Shown: positions 16,656-27,642 of the stretch, one piece after another
Position numbering within the stretch: the stretch's first letter is position 1
How the letters are laid out: each line of letters opens with the position of its first letter
Notes under the pieces: generated by a model
What the model saw: the letters and a program-made list of their open reading frames with translations, nothing else
Databases searched by the model: none
Told to the model about the DNA's origin: nothing
Assembly: GCA_023213195.1 (NCBI GenBank)
Contig: CP096135.1
Span: 1,976,842 to 2,040,841, forward strand
Source: Sphingobacteriales bacterium JAD_PAG50586_3
GTDB lineage: Bacteria > Bacteroidota > Bacteroidia > CAMBQF01
Direction of reading: 5' to 3'
Length of the DNA stretch: 64,000 nucleotides
Translations under genes and position numbers: made by a program

Positions 16656-19491
16656 GTGCACGAAACCTTTTTACATACCTGTATAAAACTACTGATGGAA
16701 CGCCACGGTGCTGCCCTTAGCGAGGTATGCATTGTAGTGCCCAACCGCAGGGCAGGCCTGTTTATCCGCAATATTATTGCTGACAATGCCACAGGCCCGG
16801 TATGGTCGCCGAGCATTTATGCACAGGACGATTTTATGGCCCACCTGTCTAACTACACTGTTGCCGACAGGCTTACCCAACTGTTTTACTTCTACGAAAT
16901 TTACAAGGAGATAGAGGGCGAAGAGGCTAAAGCCTTTGCCGAATTTATCCACTGGGCACCAACCCTGCTGGCCGACTTTAACGAAATTGACCAATACCTT
17001 GCCGATACCCGCCAACTGTTTGCCTATTTGAATGAAGCCAAAGCCATCGACCTGTGGAATATGGGCCATGAACTGACCGACTTTCAGAAAAAGTACCTGC
17101 ACTTTTGGGGGCAAATGAAACAGTTTTATGCCACGCTTACTTCAACACTAAGTGCTAAAGGGTTGGCCTACCAAGGCATGGCGTACCGCAAGGCTGCCGA
17201 AAATTTAGAAGAAGCCGAGGGGAATATAGGTTGGGATAAGGTGTACTTCTTAGGCTTTAATGCTTTGACTACTGCAGAGGAAAAGGTGATGAAGTATCTC
17301 TCTAAAATTAAAAAGGCCGAGATATTTTGGGATGCCGATACCTTTTACATGGAAAATCCCAACCACGAGGCAGGCAAGTTCCTACGTAAGTACCGCGAGT
17401 ATTTTGGTGAGGAGAATTTCAATTGGGTAGAAAACCATTTAAGCAATCCCGAAAAGGAAATTGAGATAATTGGCGTGTCGGGCAACGCCGCGCAGGCCAA
17501 GCTGGCCGGGCAAATACTGGAAGACTTATCTGCCGAGCGCGGGGGTAAAATGGCAGGCACTGCATTGGTACTGGCCGATGAAGGTTTATTGCTGCCGGTA
17601 TTAAACTCGCTGCCACAGAATATTGATGCCATAAACGTAACCATGGGTTACCCGCTGAAATACACGCCGGTGGCCTCGTTTATAGATGCTGTTTTTAGCC
17701 TGCACATTAGCAGCCTTAAATTTTCAGAAGGCCGCAAAGAGTCGCGCTACTACCATAAAGATATTATTACCCTGGCTTCGCATCCGCTGTTTAGTTTGCT
17801 TACTGGCAAAGAACTTAGCGCTACTAATCCTCTTAATACCATTTCTAAACGCAATTACGTGTTCCTGTCTAAAAGCCTGATAGACGATTTGTTTAGCAAC
17901 GGCATTGGCAACACCATTGTTTTTAATGTGCAGCGCGAAGACAGCTACGTTATTCCTTTTGTAGAGCATTTGCTGAATATTGTAATTACCCTGAAAGATA
18001 AGTTGCTGGAGGTGATGGAGGCCGAACCAGGTTCGGAGCTTACGTTGGAGTATTTATACACCTATCACCGCTATCTAAAGAAATTAATTACCCTGTTGGG
18101 AGAAAATCCTTTGGTGGCCGATTTGCAAACACTGCGCTTACTGTTTAATCAACTAATAAGCAATACTACAATCCCTTTTTATGGCGAGCCATTACGGGGC
18201 TTGCAGGTAATGGGTATGTTAGAAACCCGTACACTCGATTTTGAAAATATAGTTCTGCTATCGGCTAACGAAGGCGTGTTGCCACAAGGCAAAGGCGGGC
18301 ATTCTTTTATTCCGTTTGATATAAAACGTGAGTATGAGTTGCCTACGTATTCTGATAAAGATTCCATCTTCGGTTACCATTTTTACAGGCTGCTGCAGCG
18401 TGCTAAAAAAGTGTGGCTACTCTACAGCACACAGACTGATGGGGGTATTGGCGGTAAAGAGAAAAGCCGCTTTATTACCCAGTTGGTAAACGAGCTTAAA
18501 GGCCCCAAGATTGAACAGAAGTTGCTGGAGATTCCCTTAGGCACAGCGCACGATAATGTTATCAGCTTTAAGAAAACCCCTGCGGTAATAGAAAAGCTAA
18601 CTCAAATAGGGCAGGGCGATAAAGGCTTCTCGCCCTCGGCCTTAACCATGTTTATCCGCTGCCCATTGCAGTTTTACTTTAGGTATGTAGCAGGCTTAAA
18701 AGAGAACGAAGAGGTAGAAGAAACCCTGGAAGCCGCCACTATGGGTACTGTTATCCATAAGGTACTTGAAACGCTTTTTAAACCTTATTTAAACCAGTTG
18801 TTAAAGACTGAACATGTAGATACCATGCAGGGCCTTGCGCCCATGGTTATAGACCATGTGTTTAATGAGTTACTAGGGCCCGAGAATTACCAGTACGGCA
18901 AAAACCTACTGATATACCGTGTGTCTAAACGCTTTGTAGAGAATTTCCTTTCATTCCAGAAACAATTATTGCAGGATGATACAGGTAAAGGATTTGATAC
19001 AGTGGTTACCAATTTAGAGCAACCTCTTGCGGCGCCATTTACGGTTGCAGGTATAGAGATTAAAATTGCCGGCAATGCCGACCGTATAGAACAAAGCGGG
19101 AACGATATCCGCCTGATAGATTATAAAACCGGCAAGGTTGATAATGCCGAACTAAAGTTTACCGCTTGGGACGATTTAATCCTCTACCCCGATTATGCCA
19201 AAAGCTTTCAGCTACTAACCTATGCCTTAGTTATACCATAAAAGCAACCCGGGGGTTAGCGGTAAGTTGCACCCGTCTATTGTTGCCTTTACAAAGATTA
19301 GCGATGGCCTTAAAGAGTGCGTAACCCCAATTAACGCGGGCTATATTACCGATGAGGATTTGGCGGGCTACGAGGGTGTTTTGCAGCAATTGCTTACGCG
19401 CTTGTTTAATACAGAGGAGGAATTCTTCCAAACCCCCGAAAAGCAAAATTGCAGATACTGTATCTATAACAGCATCTGCAATCGCAACTAA
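16656..19491 (+). CDS. PD-(D/E)XK nuclease (AddB-like) with Fe-S cysteines, frameshifted
   Basis: About 944 residues. The N-terminus has VCIVVPNRRAGLFIRN, the degenerate helicase start of AddB-type proteins. The C-terminal nuclease domain begins FSPSALTMFIRCPLQFYFRY and includes GTVIHKVLE, AGNADRIEQ and IDYKTGKV, the catalytic core. The Cys in FIRCP together with NCRYCIYNSIC near the end match the four-Cys iron-sulphur clasp of AddB nucleases. An indel near 19225-19235, just after LLTYAL, breaks the frame before the last Cys cluster. It probably acts in double-strand break repair with an AddA-type helicase, which is not in this window. Confidence 0.85.
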
Positions 19492-19523
19492 CAATAGTAA
19501 AACAATTAACTACTAAAACTTCT

Positions 19524-20399
19524 TTAGTCAACAACAACAATGCGTTTCACAGCATCGCCCATGTTGGTTTTAATGGCAAGGAAGTAAATACCTGCCGGAA
19601 TGTTTTGGGTATCAATAGTCATCAGCTTGCCGTCCATATCATCAGGGCGCTGAGTCATAACTTTAGAACCAATGGCGCTTAGCATAGTAACTTCTACAAT
19701 GGTAAGCTTGCTGTGGGTAGTGTTAATTTTTACACTGCCGCGTGCAGGGTTAGGGTATGCCTTAACAAAGCCCTGAACTTCGTCTTTAGTAATAATATCG
19801 GTTTCGCGGGTGCCGCCGGTATTGTTACCGCCGTTGTCGCTGCCAACATTAGGGCTGGCAAATGCACCACTAATTCCGTCTCCGCCATGGTTGGCGGAAA
19901 CGGATTTAATATCAACTACAACTACCGATGCTGAACCGGCATCGTCGTTTTGTATAACGCCCGATACGTTGTCTATAGTAATCTCTTTTAGGGTACCGTA
20001 TAGGCTAAGTTTACCACCACTGCCATAGTTGCCACCGCCGTTAATCGGCTCTACGGTAACATCGTCAGTAGATATGTTAGAGGCATCTATTGATACCAGC
20101 ATATAATCGCCTTTTATAATCAACGATTTTATGGCCACTTGCTGCGTACGGTCGTTAACCTGTATAGTAAAGTTTTGAGGTTGGTAGTTGGTAATATTAC
20201 CTTTTTCGGTTTTTAAAGTAACCTCTATAGTACCACTTTCAATATCTTCCTGGGTTAGTGGTACGCTAAACGAACCGCTTTGTGCAAAGCCTGTAGTACA
20301 TGTAAACACAAAAGCTAGTAAAGTGATGCTTTTTAAGCCGGCTGAAATGCCCTGCAATAGTCGTTGCCCGAACATTAATTTAGGTTGATGTGTTTTCAT
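19524..20399 (-). CDS. T9SS type A sorting-domain protein
   Basis: A 291-residue protein with a signal peptide (ITLLAFVFTCTTGFAQ), an Asp/Gly-rich middle with NGGGNYGSGGKLSLYG, and a typical C-terminal T9SS domain (VKAYPNPARGSVKI ... IPAGIYFLAIKT ... VKRIVVVD). It is therefore secreted by the type IX system. The central domain (QEDIESGTIEVTLKTEKGNI) is unrecognised. It converges with the nuclease gene, 32 bp apart. Confidence 0.85.
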   Translation of the reverse strand: MKTHQPKLMFGQRLLQGISAGLKSITLLAFVFTCTTGFAQSGSFSVPLTQEDIESGTIEVTLKTEKGNITNYQPQNFTIQVNDRTQQVAIKSLIIKGDYMLVSIDASNISTDDVTVEPINGGGNYGSGGKLSLYGTLKEITIDNVSGVIQNDDAGSASVVVVDIKSVSANHGGDGISGAFASPNVGSDNGGNNTGGTRETDIITKDEVQGFVKAYPNPARGSVKINTTHSKLTIVEVTMLSAIGSKVMTQRPDDMDGKLMTIDTQNIPAGIYFLAIKTNMGDAVKRIVVVD

Positions 20400-20646
20400 G
20401 ATTGCTTTGTTTTTAAGTGGTTACCAATACTCACTATGCAAATATTACGAATATAAACCGGTATTTCAAATACACATTTTTCTATTTATCGGATGCAGTT
20501 TGGGGCAAAAATTCATAAATAAAACATATATTGTATTGATAATCAGTTATTTAAACACTAGAATTTATCGCCTAACCTGCTTAAATTTTACTGTTTATCG
20601 GAAAAACCTGCTTTTTTAACTTAAATTGCCCTACGTAAATATATAA

Positions 20647-21137
20647 ATGACAGAACGCTCTATACATATTACGGTAGCCGAAGCCGAAAGTTTCGACCAA
20701 CTGCCTGAATATTTAAAACCCCTGATGCTAAAGGCGCAGGAGGCTGCTAAAACGGCCTACGCACCCTACTCTCAATACAAAGTAGGGGCTGCTTTATTAT
20801 TGGCAGATGGTACTATTATTATCGGCAACAACCAGGAAAATATAGCCTACCCATCGGGCGTATGTGCCGAAAGGGTTGCTTTTTTACCGCATCGGCCAAC
20901 TACCCCGGTATGGAGATAAAAGCCGTGGCCGTAACTGCAATAAACGAGAAGGACCAAGACGATGTGGCCTGTACCCCCTGCGGTGCCTGCCGCCAGGTAA
21001 TGGCAGAATATGAAACTAAACAAGGCAACCCCATACCCCTAGTAATGCCCAGCGGCAGCGGGGCATATACGGTAACAAAAAATATTGCTACGTTGTTACC
21101 ATTTCAGTTTGAGGCCGAAGGGTTAAAGAAAGGGTAA
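20647..21137 (+). CDS. cdd: Cytidine deaminase, frameshifted
   Basis: About 163 residues. The motifs are AYAPYSQYKVGAALL, the zinc-ligand and proton-shuttle Cys-Ala-Glu in GVCAERVAF, and the second ligand pair PCGACRQVM. The deaminase turns cytidine and deoxycytidine into uridine forms for salvage. A T is missing from the run at 20880-20885, so the frame breaks just after CAERVAF. With seven T it reads through as CAERVAFFTASANYPGMEI. It overlaps the next gene by one base (TAATG). Confidence 0.93.
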
Positions 21138-21471
21138 TGGAATTAGATATAGAATTAAAAGATTATATAATCAAGCATTACAGGTATTTATTATCTAAAA
21201 AAGAACATGATTTTTATCATAAGCTTCTTTTAGAAAAAAAGATAGCCTGAATGCAGACGAATTTATAAATACAATAAAAAAATTAGATTTTGCAATTGTC
21301 CATAATAAAGGGGGATTAGAAGAATATGTTTATCCTGATGTTGCTACTTATTTATTAGAAAAATACCCGGAGGATATTTTTATTAATCGCTGCCCTAAAT
21401 GCAATGGCTTAGCCCGCACACCCCACGCCAAACAATGCCCCCATTGTTTCCATAGCTGGCATAATCAATGA
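21137..21471 (+). CDS. Small protein with C-terminal zinc ribbon, frameshifted
   Basis: The ATG at 21137 overlaps the cdd stop. The frame reads MELDIELKDYIIKHYRYLLS, breaks in an A7 run at 21234-21240, then continues DSLNADEFINTIKKLDFAIV to CPKCNGLARTPHAKQCPHCFHSWH and a TGA at 21469-21471. About 111 residues. The two CxxC pairs form a plausible zinc ribbon. The function is unknown. The overlap with cdd implies co-translation. A single-base gap in an A run is the likely cause of the break. Confidence 0.65.
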
Positions 21472-21504
21472 AAGAATTAAATTTAACTAAATCATTATAC
21501 CCTG

Positions 21505-21539
21505 TCAATTGTTGTTTCACAATTGATAGATTACATTTG
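21505..21539 (+). promoter_or_regulatory. Promoter and inverted repeat upstream of rnr
   Basis: TACATTTG at 21532-21539 matches the Bacteroidota -7 element, 4 bp before the rnr ATG. A perfect 8-bp inverted repeat (TCAATTGT-TGTTTC-ACAATTGA, 21505-21526) covers the -33 region and could be an operator. Confidence 0.5.
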
Positions 21540-21543
21540 TTGT

Positions 21544-23692
21544 ATGAGTAAAAAAGATAAAGAACTGCGTAAGTGGTTAACTGATGAAATTCTGACGGTT
21601 CTGAAAAAGAGCAATAAAAAACCATTAAACTATAAGCAAGTAGCTACGGCCCTAAATATTGCAGAGCCAAACGTTAAAAAAACCATTGCCGATGTGTTAA
21701 AAACCATGCATAGCAGTGGCACGGTAGAAGAGGTAGGCCATGGCCAATACCGCGCTAAGCAAACAGGCACGCATGTAGTAGGTGTGGTAGATATGACCGC
21801 ATCAGGCTCTGGCTACGTGGTAAGCGAAGGAAGCACAGAAGATGTTTATGTAAACGCGCGCAACCTTAAAACGGCCCTTAATGGCGATACCGTTAAGGTA
21901 TTTGTATACGCCCGCCGTACCGGTAAAAAGCCCGAGGGCGAGGTGGTAGAAGTTATCAGCCGCGGCAAATCAGAGTTTTCTGGTATTATTGAAGTATCAA
22001 AAAACTTTGCTTTTGTATCGCCCGATAGCAATAAAATGGGTACTGATATCTTCATTCCGCTAAACGCGCTTAATGGCGCTACCGATGGAGAGAAGGTTAT
22101 TGTACGCATTACAGAATACCCCGCAGGGGCTAAAAACCCTGTTGGCGAAGTTCTACGCGTATTAGGCAAGCCGGGAGATAATGAAACCGAGATTAACGCT
22201 ATTATGGCCGACTATGGTTTGCCTATGGTTTTTCCTGCTGAGGTGGAAGCCGAAGCCGAAGCCATTAGCTTTGATCTGCCTAAGGCTGAAATTGCCAAGC
22301 GCTGGGATTTTAGGGGTGTTACCACCTTTACTATAGACCCTGCAGATGCAAAAGATTTTGACGATGCCCTTTCTATTGAAAAATTAGATAACGGCAACTG
22401 GCGCATTGGTGTGCATATTGCCGATGTATCTCACTACGTAAGGCCCGGCACATTATTAGAAAAAGAGGCCTATGCCCGCGCAACCTCTGTGTATTTGGTA
22501 GACCGTTGCGTACCTATGTTGCCAGAAAAACTCTCTAACGGAGTATGCTCGCTTCGCCCCAATGAAGACAAGTTTACCATGTCTGCCGTATTTGAAATTA
22601 CAGACGAGGCGGAGATTGTAAACGATTGGTTTGGTCGTACCGTAATACACTCTGACCGCCGCTTTAGCTACGAAGAAGCACAGGATGTTATTGAAACCGG
22701 CAAAGGCGATTTGGTAACAGAGATAAAAACCTTCGACCGTTTGGCTAAGATTATGCGTGCTGCACGTATGAAGAAAGGCGCCCTTGCGTTTGATAAAATT
22801 GAAGTAAAGTTTCACCTGGATGAAAAGGGTAAACCTACCGGTGTGTTCTTTAAAGAGAGTAAAGACTCTAACAAACTTATTGAAGAGTTTATGCTGCTGG
22901 CAAACCGCCGCGTAGCCGAATATGTTGGCAAGCGCAAGCTCGATAAAAAATCGGGACCGGTGTTACCTTTTGTATATCGCATACACGACCTGCCCGACCC
23001 TGAAAAGCTAACCAGCTTCTCTGAGTTTATAGGTAAACTGGGCTACAAAAAAATTGATTCCAGCTCGCCAACAGGCATTGCAAAATCGCTGAACACATTA
23101 TTGAAAAATGTAAAAGGCAAAGCCGAAGAAAATATAGTGGAGCAGTTGGCTATCCATGGCTGTATACAGCATACACAACATAGGCCACTACGGCCTGGCG
23201 TTTGGTCACTACTCGCATTTTACATCGCCTATACGCCGTTACCCTGATGTAATGGTACACCGCCTGCTTATGCAGTATATGGAAGAGGCCAAAGAGGGTA
23301 AAAAATCGAAGATGAATGAAGATGCGTTGGAGGAACAATGCAAGCACTCGTCTGAAATGGAAAAACTGGCTTCGCAAGCAGAACGTGACTCTATCAAGTT
23401 TAAACAGGTAGAATACATGAGCCAGTCTATTGGCCGTCCCTTTGATGGCGTTATAACAGGTGTTACCGAGTGGGGCATTTATGTGGAGATTGAAGAGAAC
23501 AAGTGCGAAGGCATGCTCCGCCTAAAAGATATGGCCGACGATTACTATGTGTTTGACGAAGCCAACTACTGCGTAAAAGGCCAACGCCACAAACGCAAAT
23601 ACCAGTTGGGCGATAAGCTGCGCATAAAAGTACGCCGCGCCGACCTTGTTAAAAAGCAACTGGACTTCATCATGGCCGACGAGTGGGAGTAA
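21544..23692 (+). CDS. rnr: Ribonuclease R, frameshifted
   Basis: About 715 residues. The start chosen is the ATG at 21544 (MSKKDKELRKWL), which follows the promoter. In order: N-terminal winged-helix domain, cold-shock OB domains (HVVGVVDMTASGSGYV), RNB catalytic domain with TIDPADAKDFDDALS and IHDLPDPEKL, and a C-terminal S1 domain (FDGVITGVTEWGIYVEI) with a basic tail. It is a 3'-5' exoribonuclease for structured RNA. The frame breaks near 23150-23160, between EQLAI and MAVYSIHNIGHYGLAFGHY; the C-terminal frame holds the SPIRRYPD motif. Confidence 0.92.
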
Positions 23693-23694
23693 AA

Positions 23695-24050
23695 CCCCAT
23701 TGCTGAATGTCATTCCCGCGTAGGCGGGAATCTCACCACGCGGTCTTCCTGTTTCGACAAAACAATTGCCCCTCTCGATAACTCGGGAGGGGCAATTCAT
23801 TTTGTGTGTGGTGCTAGATTTAATCGAAATTAAAAGCGCGGTGGGTAGTCCACGCCCTGTGTGAACACAAGATTTTGCATGGCAATTAGTGCGGTTAGCT
23901 AGTGCGAAAGCAAAATCGACGTGTTTTTGGGCGTGGTGTCTTTTTTGGTTACTTTTTGGACAAGCAAAAAGTAATAAAAGAAAAGTTTCCCGCCGTGGCA
24001 AGTGTTAAACAGTAAGTCTCACCTTCACTTTAAAGCCACTCCCAACAAAA
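23695..24050. repeat. Non-coding block of dispersed elements, incl. element copy 2 (23838-23982)
   Basis: No gene lies between 23693 and 24078. ATTCCCGCGTAGGCGGGAAT is at 23712-23731. A perfect 11-bp hairpin AATTGCCCCTC/GAGGGGCAATT lies at 23764-23797. A second copy of the dispersed element found in the array occupies 23838-23982, ending in TTACTTTTTG-GACAAG-CAAAAAGTAA (23949-23974). Confidence 0.8.
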
Positions 24051-24078
24051 TTCCCATTTTTTGTGTTGCCTTAATACA

Positions 24079-24483
24079 ATGAAAACCTTTGTATTAAGCT
24101 TAATTATAATCACGTTGTTTTCCTGCTCCGGTATTAGCGATGGTGTGGAACACCACCAACTGGCTACTGCTGTGCAAACCGCAAAAGAATACTCCCGTCC
24201 CGAACGTTACTTATTGATTAATAGCACTTGGAAAGAAAACCTTGTTGGTCGAAAGGTGTTTAGCGGCAGCGTATTAAATCAGGCTAAGCTTACCACTTTT
24301 GATGAGCTACTGTTAACTTTCCATTTTTTTGATAGCCTGAATGTGAAAGTTGGCGAGCGTTCTTTCTTTGCTAAAGAAGTATTAACACCTGGTAAAGTCT
24401 ACAAATTCAAAATAAAAACTTTTGCACCGGTACCTACCAAAAGCTATACCTGCACCGTTAAAGCCAAAGAGCGCAGGTGGTAG
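24079..24483 (+). CDS. Small lipoprotein, unknown
   Basis: From the ATG at 24079 it gives about 134 residues: MKTFVLSLIIITLFSCSG, a lipoprotein signal with LFSC lipobox. The mature part (NSTWKENLVGRKVFSGSVLN, YTCTVKAKERRW) is unrecognised. An upstream in-frame ATG at 24061 is not preferred because it precedes the signal peptide by only six residues. Confidence 0.7.
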   Translation: MKTFVLSLIIITLFSCSGISDGVEHHQLATAVQTAKEYSRPERYLLINSTWKENLVGRKVFSGSVLNQAKLTTFDELLLTFHFFDSLNVKVGERSFFAKEVLTPGKVYKFKIKTFAPVPTKSYTCTVKAKERRW

Positions 24484-24497
24484 TTATCTCAAACTTC

Positions 24498-25259
24498 CTA
24501 TTCTATATTCTTTAAAAATTTAAATCGTAAGCCAGCTATTGCTGCTACAGCATCGCCTTTTGATATTGAAGAGTATAATTCAGCACCTATTACGGGCTCG
24601 TTATATTGATAAAACCCACTAATATCTCGTTTGGTGGCATAATTCAATCCAAAATAAAATTTAGGGCTTACAAACAACTCAAGTTTTTTGCCCAATACGT
24701 AGTTAAAAGAAAGGCCACCTAAAAGCTGAAAATTTACTTTTGAAGTGTTATATGTATCACCACCGTAATAGAGTGTCCAGGTTACATCCATTACATCAAC
24801 AGAATAAGTTTCAGTTGGTTGATTGTAGGTTTTATCTCTTATAAAGTTTAGGTTTAAACCCAATAAACCTGCAATAGAAAATTTGTTTTTTTTGTAAAAA
24901 ACTACATCGTTGGTTATTTGTAGTTGCCCTACAGGCACTGCAGTTACCGATTTTCTATCAAAAGTTGTAGGGACCCAATTTTCAAGCTTGTTGTTAAAGC
25001 GGATGGCATTGGTAAAATTGAAAATATTACCCCCTAAACGTAAAGTATAAACATCGTTAAAAGAGTATCCTAAATCTAAACCGGCGGTATAGGTTTGAGC
25101 ACTATTTTGAATAGACTTGTTGCCGTTACCATAAAATGAATTTATTGTTGAAAATTGATTTACAAAACCGCCGCTTACGCCAATGCTTACACCTTTTTGA
25201 GAAAAAGAACTAAATGTGTGCGCTAGTAATGCAAATAGCAAGGTAAGTTGTAGTTTCAT
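24498..25259 (-). CDS. Outer-membrane beta-barrel protein
   Basis: A 253-residue protein with a signal peptide (MKLQLTLLFALLAHTFSSFSQ) and alternating strands (GVSIGVSGGFVNQFS, YTAGLDLGYSFNDVYTLRLG, FQLLGGLSFNYVLGKKLELF, AIAGLRFKFL). The layout fits a small eight-stranded barrel of the PorT/OmpA-like outer-membrane class. No partner is evident. The ATG at 25257-25259 is preferred over an in-frame TTG at 25268. Confidence 0.8.
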   Translation of the reverse strand: MKLQLTLLFALLAHTFSSFSQKGVSIGVSGGFVNQFSTINSFYGNGNKSIQNSAQTYTAGLDLGYSFNDVYTLRLGGNIFNFTNAIRFNNKLENWVPTTFDRKSVTAVPVGQLQITNDVVFYKKNKFSIAGLLGLNLNFIRDKTYNQPTETYSVDVMDVTWTLYYGGDTYNTSKVNFQLLGGLSFNYVLGKKLELFVSPKFYFGLNYATKRDISGFYQYNEPVIGAELYSSISKGDAVAAIAGLRFKFLKNIE

Positions 25260-25397
25260 AGTTATCAATTTGTTGCAAATATATAATTTCTGTTACTAAG
25301 ATATTTCTCATTTTTCATTTATCGTTTTTCATTTTAAGCAATTGTTAACATTCTACTTGAAATCTTCCTGTACTAAAGGGTAGCTACCTGCGTTTTT

Positions 25398-25419
25398 ATA
25401 CCGAAATTTGCATCGGTAT
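25398..25419 (+). promoter_or_regulatory. Inverted repeat overlapping the pdxJ start
   Basis: ATACCGA and TCGGTAT flank an 8-base AATTTGCA loop. The right arm ends inside the ATG at 25418, so an RNA hairpin would hide the start codon, or a protein could bind there. Confidence 0.45.
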
Positions 25420-26133
25420 GACTAAGTTAAGCGTAAATATAAACAAGGTGGCAACACTACGTAATGCTAGGGAGGAGACTATCCGAGCGTACAAAAAGTG
25501 GCGGTAGATTGCGAGCGTTTTGGCGCGCAGGGTATAACTGTACACCCGCGGCCCGATGAGCGCCACATTCGCTATGCCGATGTGTATGCGCTTAAGCCCT
25601 TGGTTACTACTGAGTTTAATATTGAGGGCTATCCATCTGCCGATTTTTTACGTATTGTAAAAGAGGTTAAACCCCACCAGGTAACGCTGGTGCCCGATGG
25701 TCCTGATGTGATAACATCTAACGCCGGGTGGGATACTAAAGCCAACCTGCACATGTTGCAAGACATAATTGCAGAACTAAAAGCTGAAGGCATACGCACC
25801 TCTATTTTTGTAGATACACTGCCCCAAAATATGGAATACGCCGCCCAAACGGGGACTGATAGGGTAGAGCTGTATACCGAAGCATATGCCGCTAACTTTT
25901 ATAAAGACAAAGAAGCAGCTATTGCCTCGTACGTAATTTCGGCAAATATTGCACTAGAACTGGGCCTGGGCTTAAACGCCGGTCACGATTTAAATTTGGA
26001 TAACCTAAAGTATTTTAAGCAGAATATACCCGGCTTGTTAGAAGTGTCTATAGGGCATGCGCTAATAGCCGACGCTTTGTATTTAGGGCTTGAAAATACA
26101 ATACAACTTTACTTGCGCCAATTGGCCGATTAA
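25418..26133 (+). CDS. pdxJ: Pyridoxine 5'-phosphate synthase, frameshifted
   Basis: About 238 residues. It begins [18 protein letters not shown] and continues after the break as [18 protein letters not shown], then [52 protein letters not shown] and [16 protein letters not shown]. These are the ring-closing residues of PdxJ, which joins aminoacetone phosphate with 1-deoxyxylulose 5-phosphate in vitamin B6 synthesis. One G is missing in a run at about 25470, just after LRNAR. Confidence 0.93.
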
Positions 26134-26158
26134 ATATATTTGTTACAGGAAAAACACT

Positions 26159-27625
26159 ATGTCTAAACAAAAAAACTTTGAGTTTGGCAATTGCTCTGAT
26201 AAAGGTCGCGTTCGCAGGGAGAACGAAGACTACATGGGCTATTTTGAAACACTTAACGGCGATGTGTTTTTGGTATGCGACGGTATGGGCGGCCATGCAG
26301 GCGGTGCTTTTGCGGCACAGCTTGCCGTTACCTCTGTGCGCGAGTTTTTAGAACGTAAATATTTTGATGATCCTGCCGATGCTATAAAAGAAGCATTGGA
26401 ATATGCCAATAAAGCCATATACGATAAAGCGCAGAATACCCCTGAGTTTTCGGGTATGGGCACTACCGCTGTTATGCTTATTGTGCAAGCCGCTAAAGTA
26501 TGGTGGGGCCACGTTGGCGATAGCCGCATGTACTTACAATCATTTGATGGCTTGCGCCGTTTAACCAACGACCATTCTTTTGTTCAGCGCCTTATTGATG
26601 AGGGTTCTATTACCGAAGAAGAAGCCCTTACCCACCCACGCCGTAACGAATTGCTTGCAGCCCTGGGTGTGCATGCCGATGTGGCTGTTGATGTCTATGA
26701 GCATGCCTACACTACCATTCAGAATGATATAATCTTAATGTGTTCTGATGGGTTAACCAATGCCGCCAGCGAGGCTGAGATTGAAAATATACTAGGTGCC
26801 AAAGCCAGCAGCCAGCAAAAGGCTGTTAAGTTGGTAGAGGTTGCCAATAATAACGGCGGCCCCGATAATATAACCGTGCAGGTAGTAACGTTTACCAACA
26901 CACCTATACAGGTAGCCAATGCTACTACCAATACGGTAGTTACCCCGCCGGCACCTGATATTAAAAAGAAAACCAATCCGGAGATTGATAATAAAAAAAC
27001 CAAGCCTATTGCAGAGCAGGTAGAGCAAAAACCTGAGCCTAAAGAAGACCGCAAGCAAAGTGGTTTTATGAAGTTGGTAAAAAGCAAAAACTTCCAGTTT
27101 TGGGCCTCAGCTATACTGTTTTTAATTGTTATGGGCAGTTTTGCTTTGCAGTTGGCCGATATTGATTTTAGCGATTATAATGGCGAAGCCGTAGCTGATA
27201 CTACCAAAAAGCCTGTTAAGGTTGATACCCTAGCTGCGCCGCAAGACACAGCTAAAAAGCCGGAGGTTGCTGTTGTTCCCCCACCTGCACAGGTTGCCGA
27301 ACCTGTGGTTGTAGAAAGTGGCGGTGGCGACTCTACCCTTGTGTATACTGTTAAAAAAGGCGAAAGTGTTACCGGCCTTGCCGACCGTTTTGGGGTAACC
27401 AAAGCCGGTCTGTTATCAGGCAACGGTTTGGGTGCCGATGCGCAGCTTAAAGAAGGTCAGAAGATAAAGGTTAAGGTTAGGGGTATTTACACCGTTAAGT
27501 CGGGCGACTTGCTGTTTAACATCGCTAAGAAATACAATACCAACCAGGATAAAATTATCAAAGCCAACCCAACGCTAAAAGGCCCCGCCGATATTAAAGT
27601 AGGGCAGAAGCTTTATATTCTGTAA
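26159..27625 (+). CDS. PP2C phosphatase with membrane segment and two LysM domains
   Basis: 488 residues. Residues 1-250 form a PPM/PP2C serine/threonine phosphatase with RENEDYMGYF, VCDGMGGHAGG, GHVGDSRMYL, MCSDGLTNA and GGPDNITV, the metal-binding Asp positions of the family. A single membrane segment follows at about 311-332 (WASAILFLIVMGSFALQL), then a Pro/Ala/Lys linker. Two LysM motifs come at about 393-438 and 441-488 (YTVKKGESVTGLADRFGV, YTVKSGDLLFNIAKKYNT). The phosphatase should be cytosolic and the LysM pair periplasmic, so peptidoglycan binding could be sensed across the membrane; that is inference. An upstream in-frame ATG at 26090 lies in pdxJ and is rejected. Confidence 0.92.
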   Translation: MSKQKNFEFGNCSDKGRVRRENEDYMGYFETLNGDVFLVCDGMGGHAGGAFAAQLAVTSVREFLERKYFDDPADAIKEALEYANKAIYDKAQNTPEFSGMGTTAVMLIVQAAKVWWGHVGDSRMYLQSFDGLRRLTNDHSFVQRLIDEGSITEEEALTHPRRNELLAALGVHADVAVDVYEHAYTTIQNDIILMCSDGLTNAASEAEIENILGAKASSQQKAVKLVEVANNNGGPDNITVQVVTFTNTPIQVANATTNTVVTPPAPDIKKKTNPEIDNKKTKPIAEQVEQKPEPKEDRKQSGFMKLVKSKNFQFWASAILFLIVMGSFALQLADIDFSDYNGEAVADTTKKPVKVDTLAAPQDTAKKPEVAVVPPPAQVAEPVVVESGGGDSTLVYTVKKGESVTGLADRFGVTKAGLLSGNGLGADAQLKEGQKIKVKVRGIYTVKSGDLLFNIAKKYNTNQDKIIKANPTLKGPADIKVGQKLYIL

Positions 27626-27642
27626 TCTGAAAATCATAGGTC

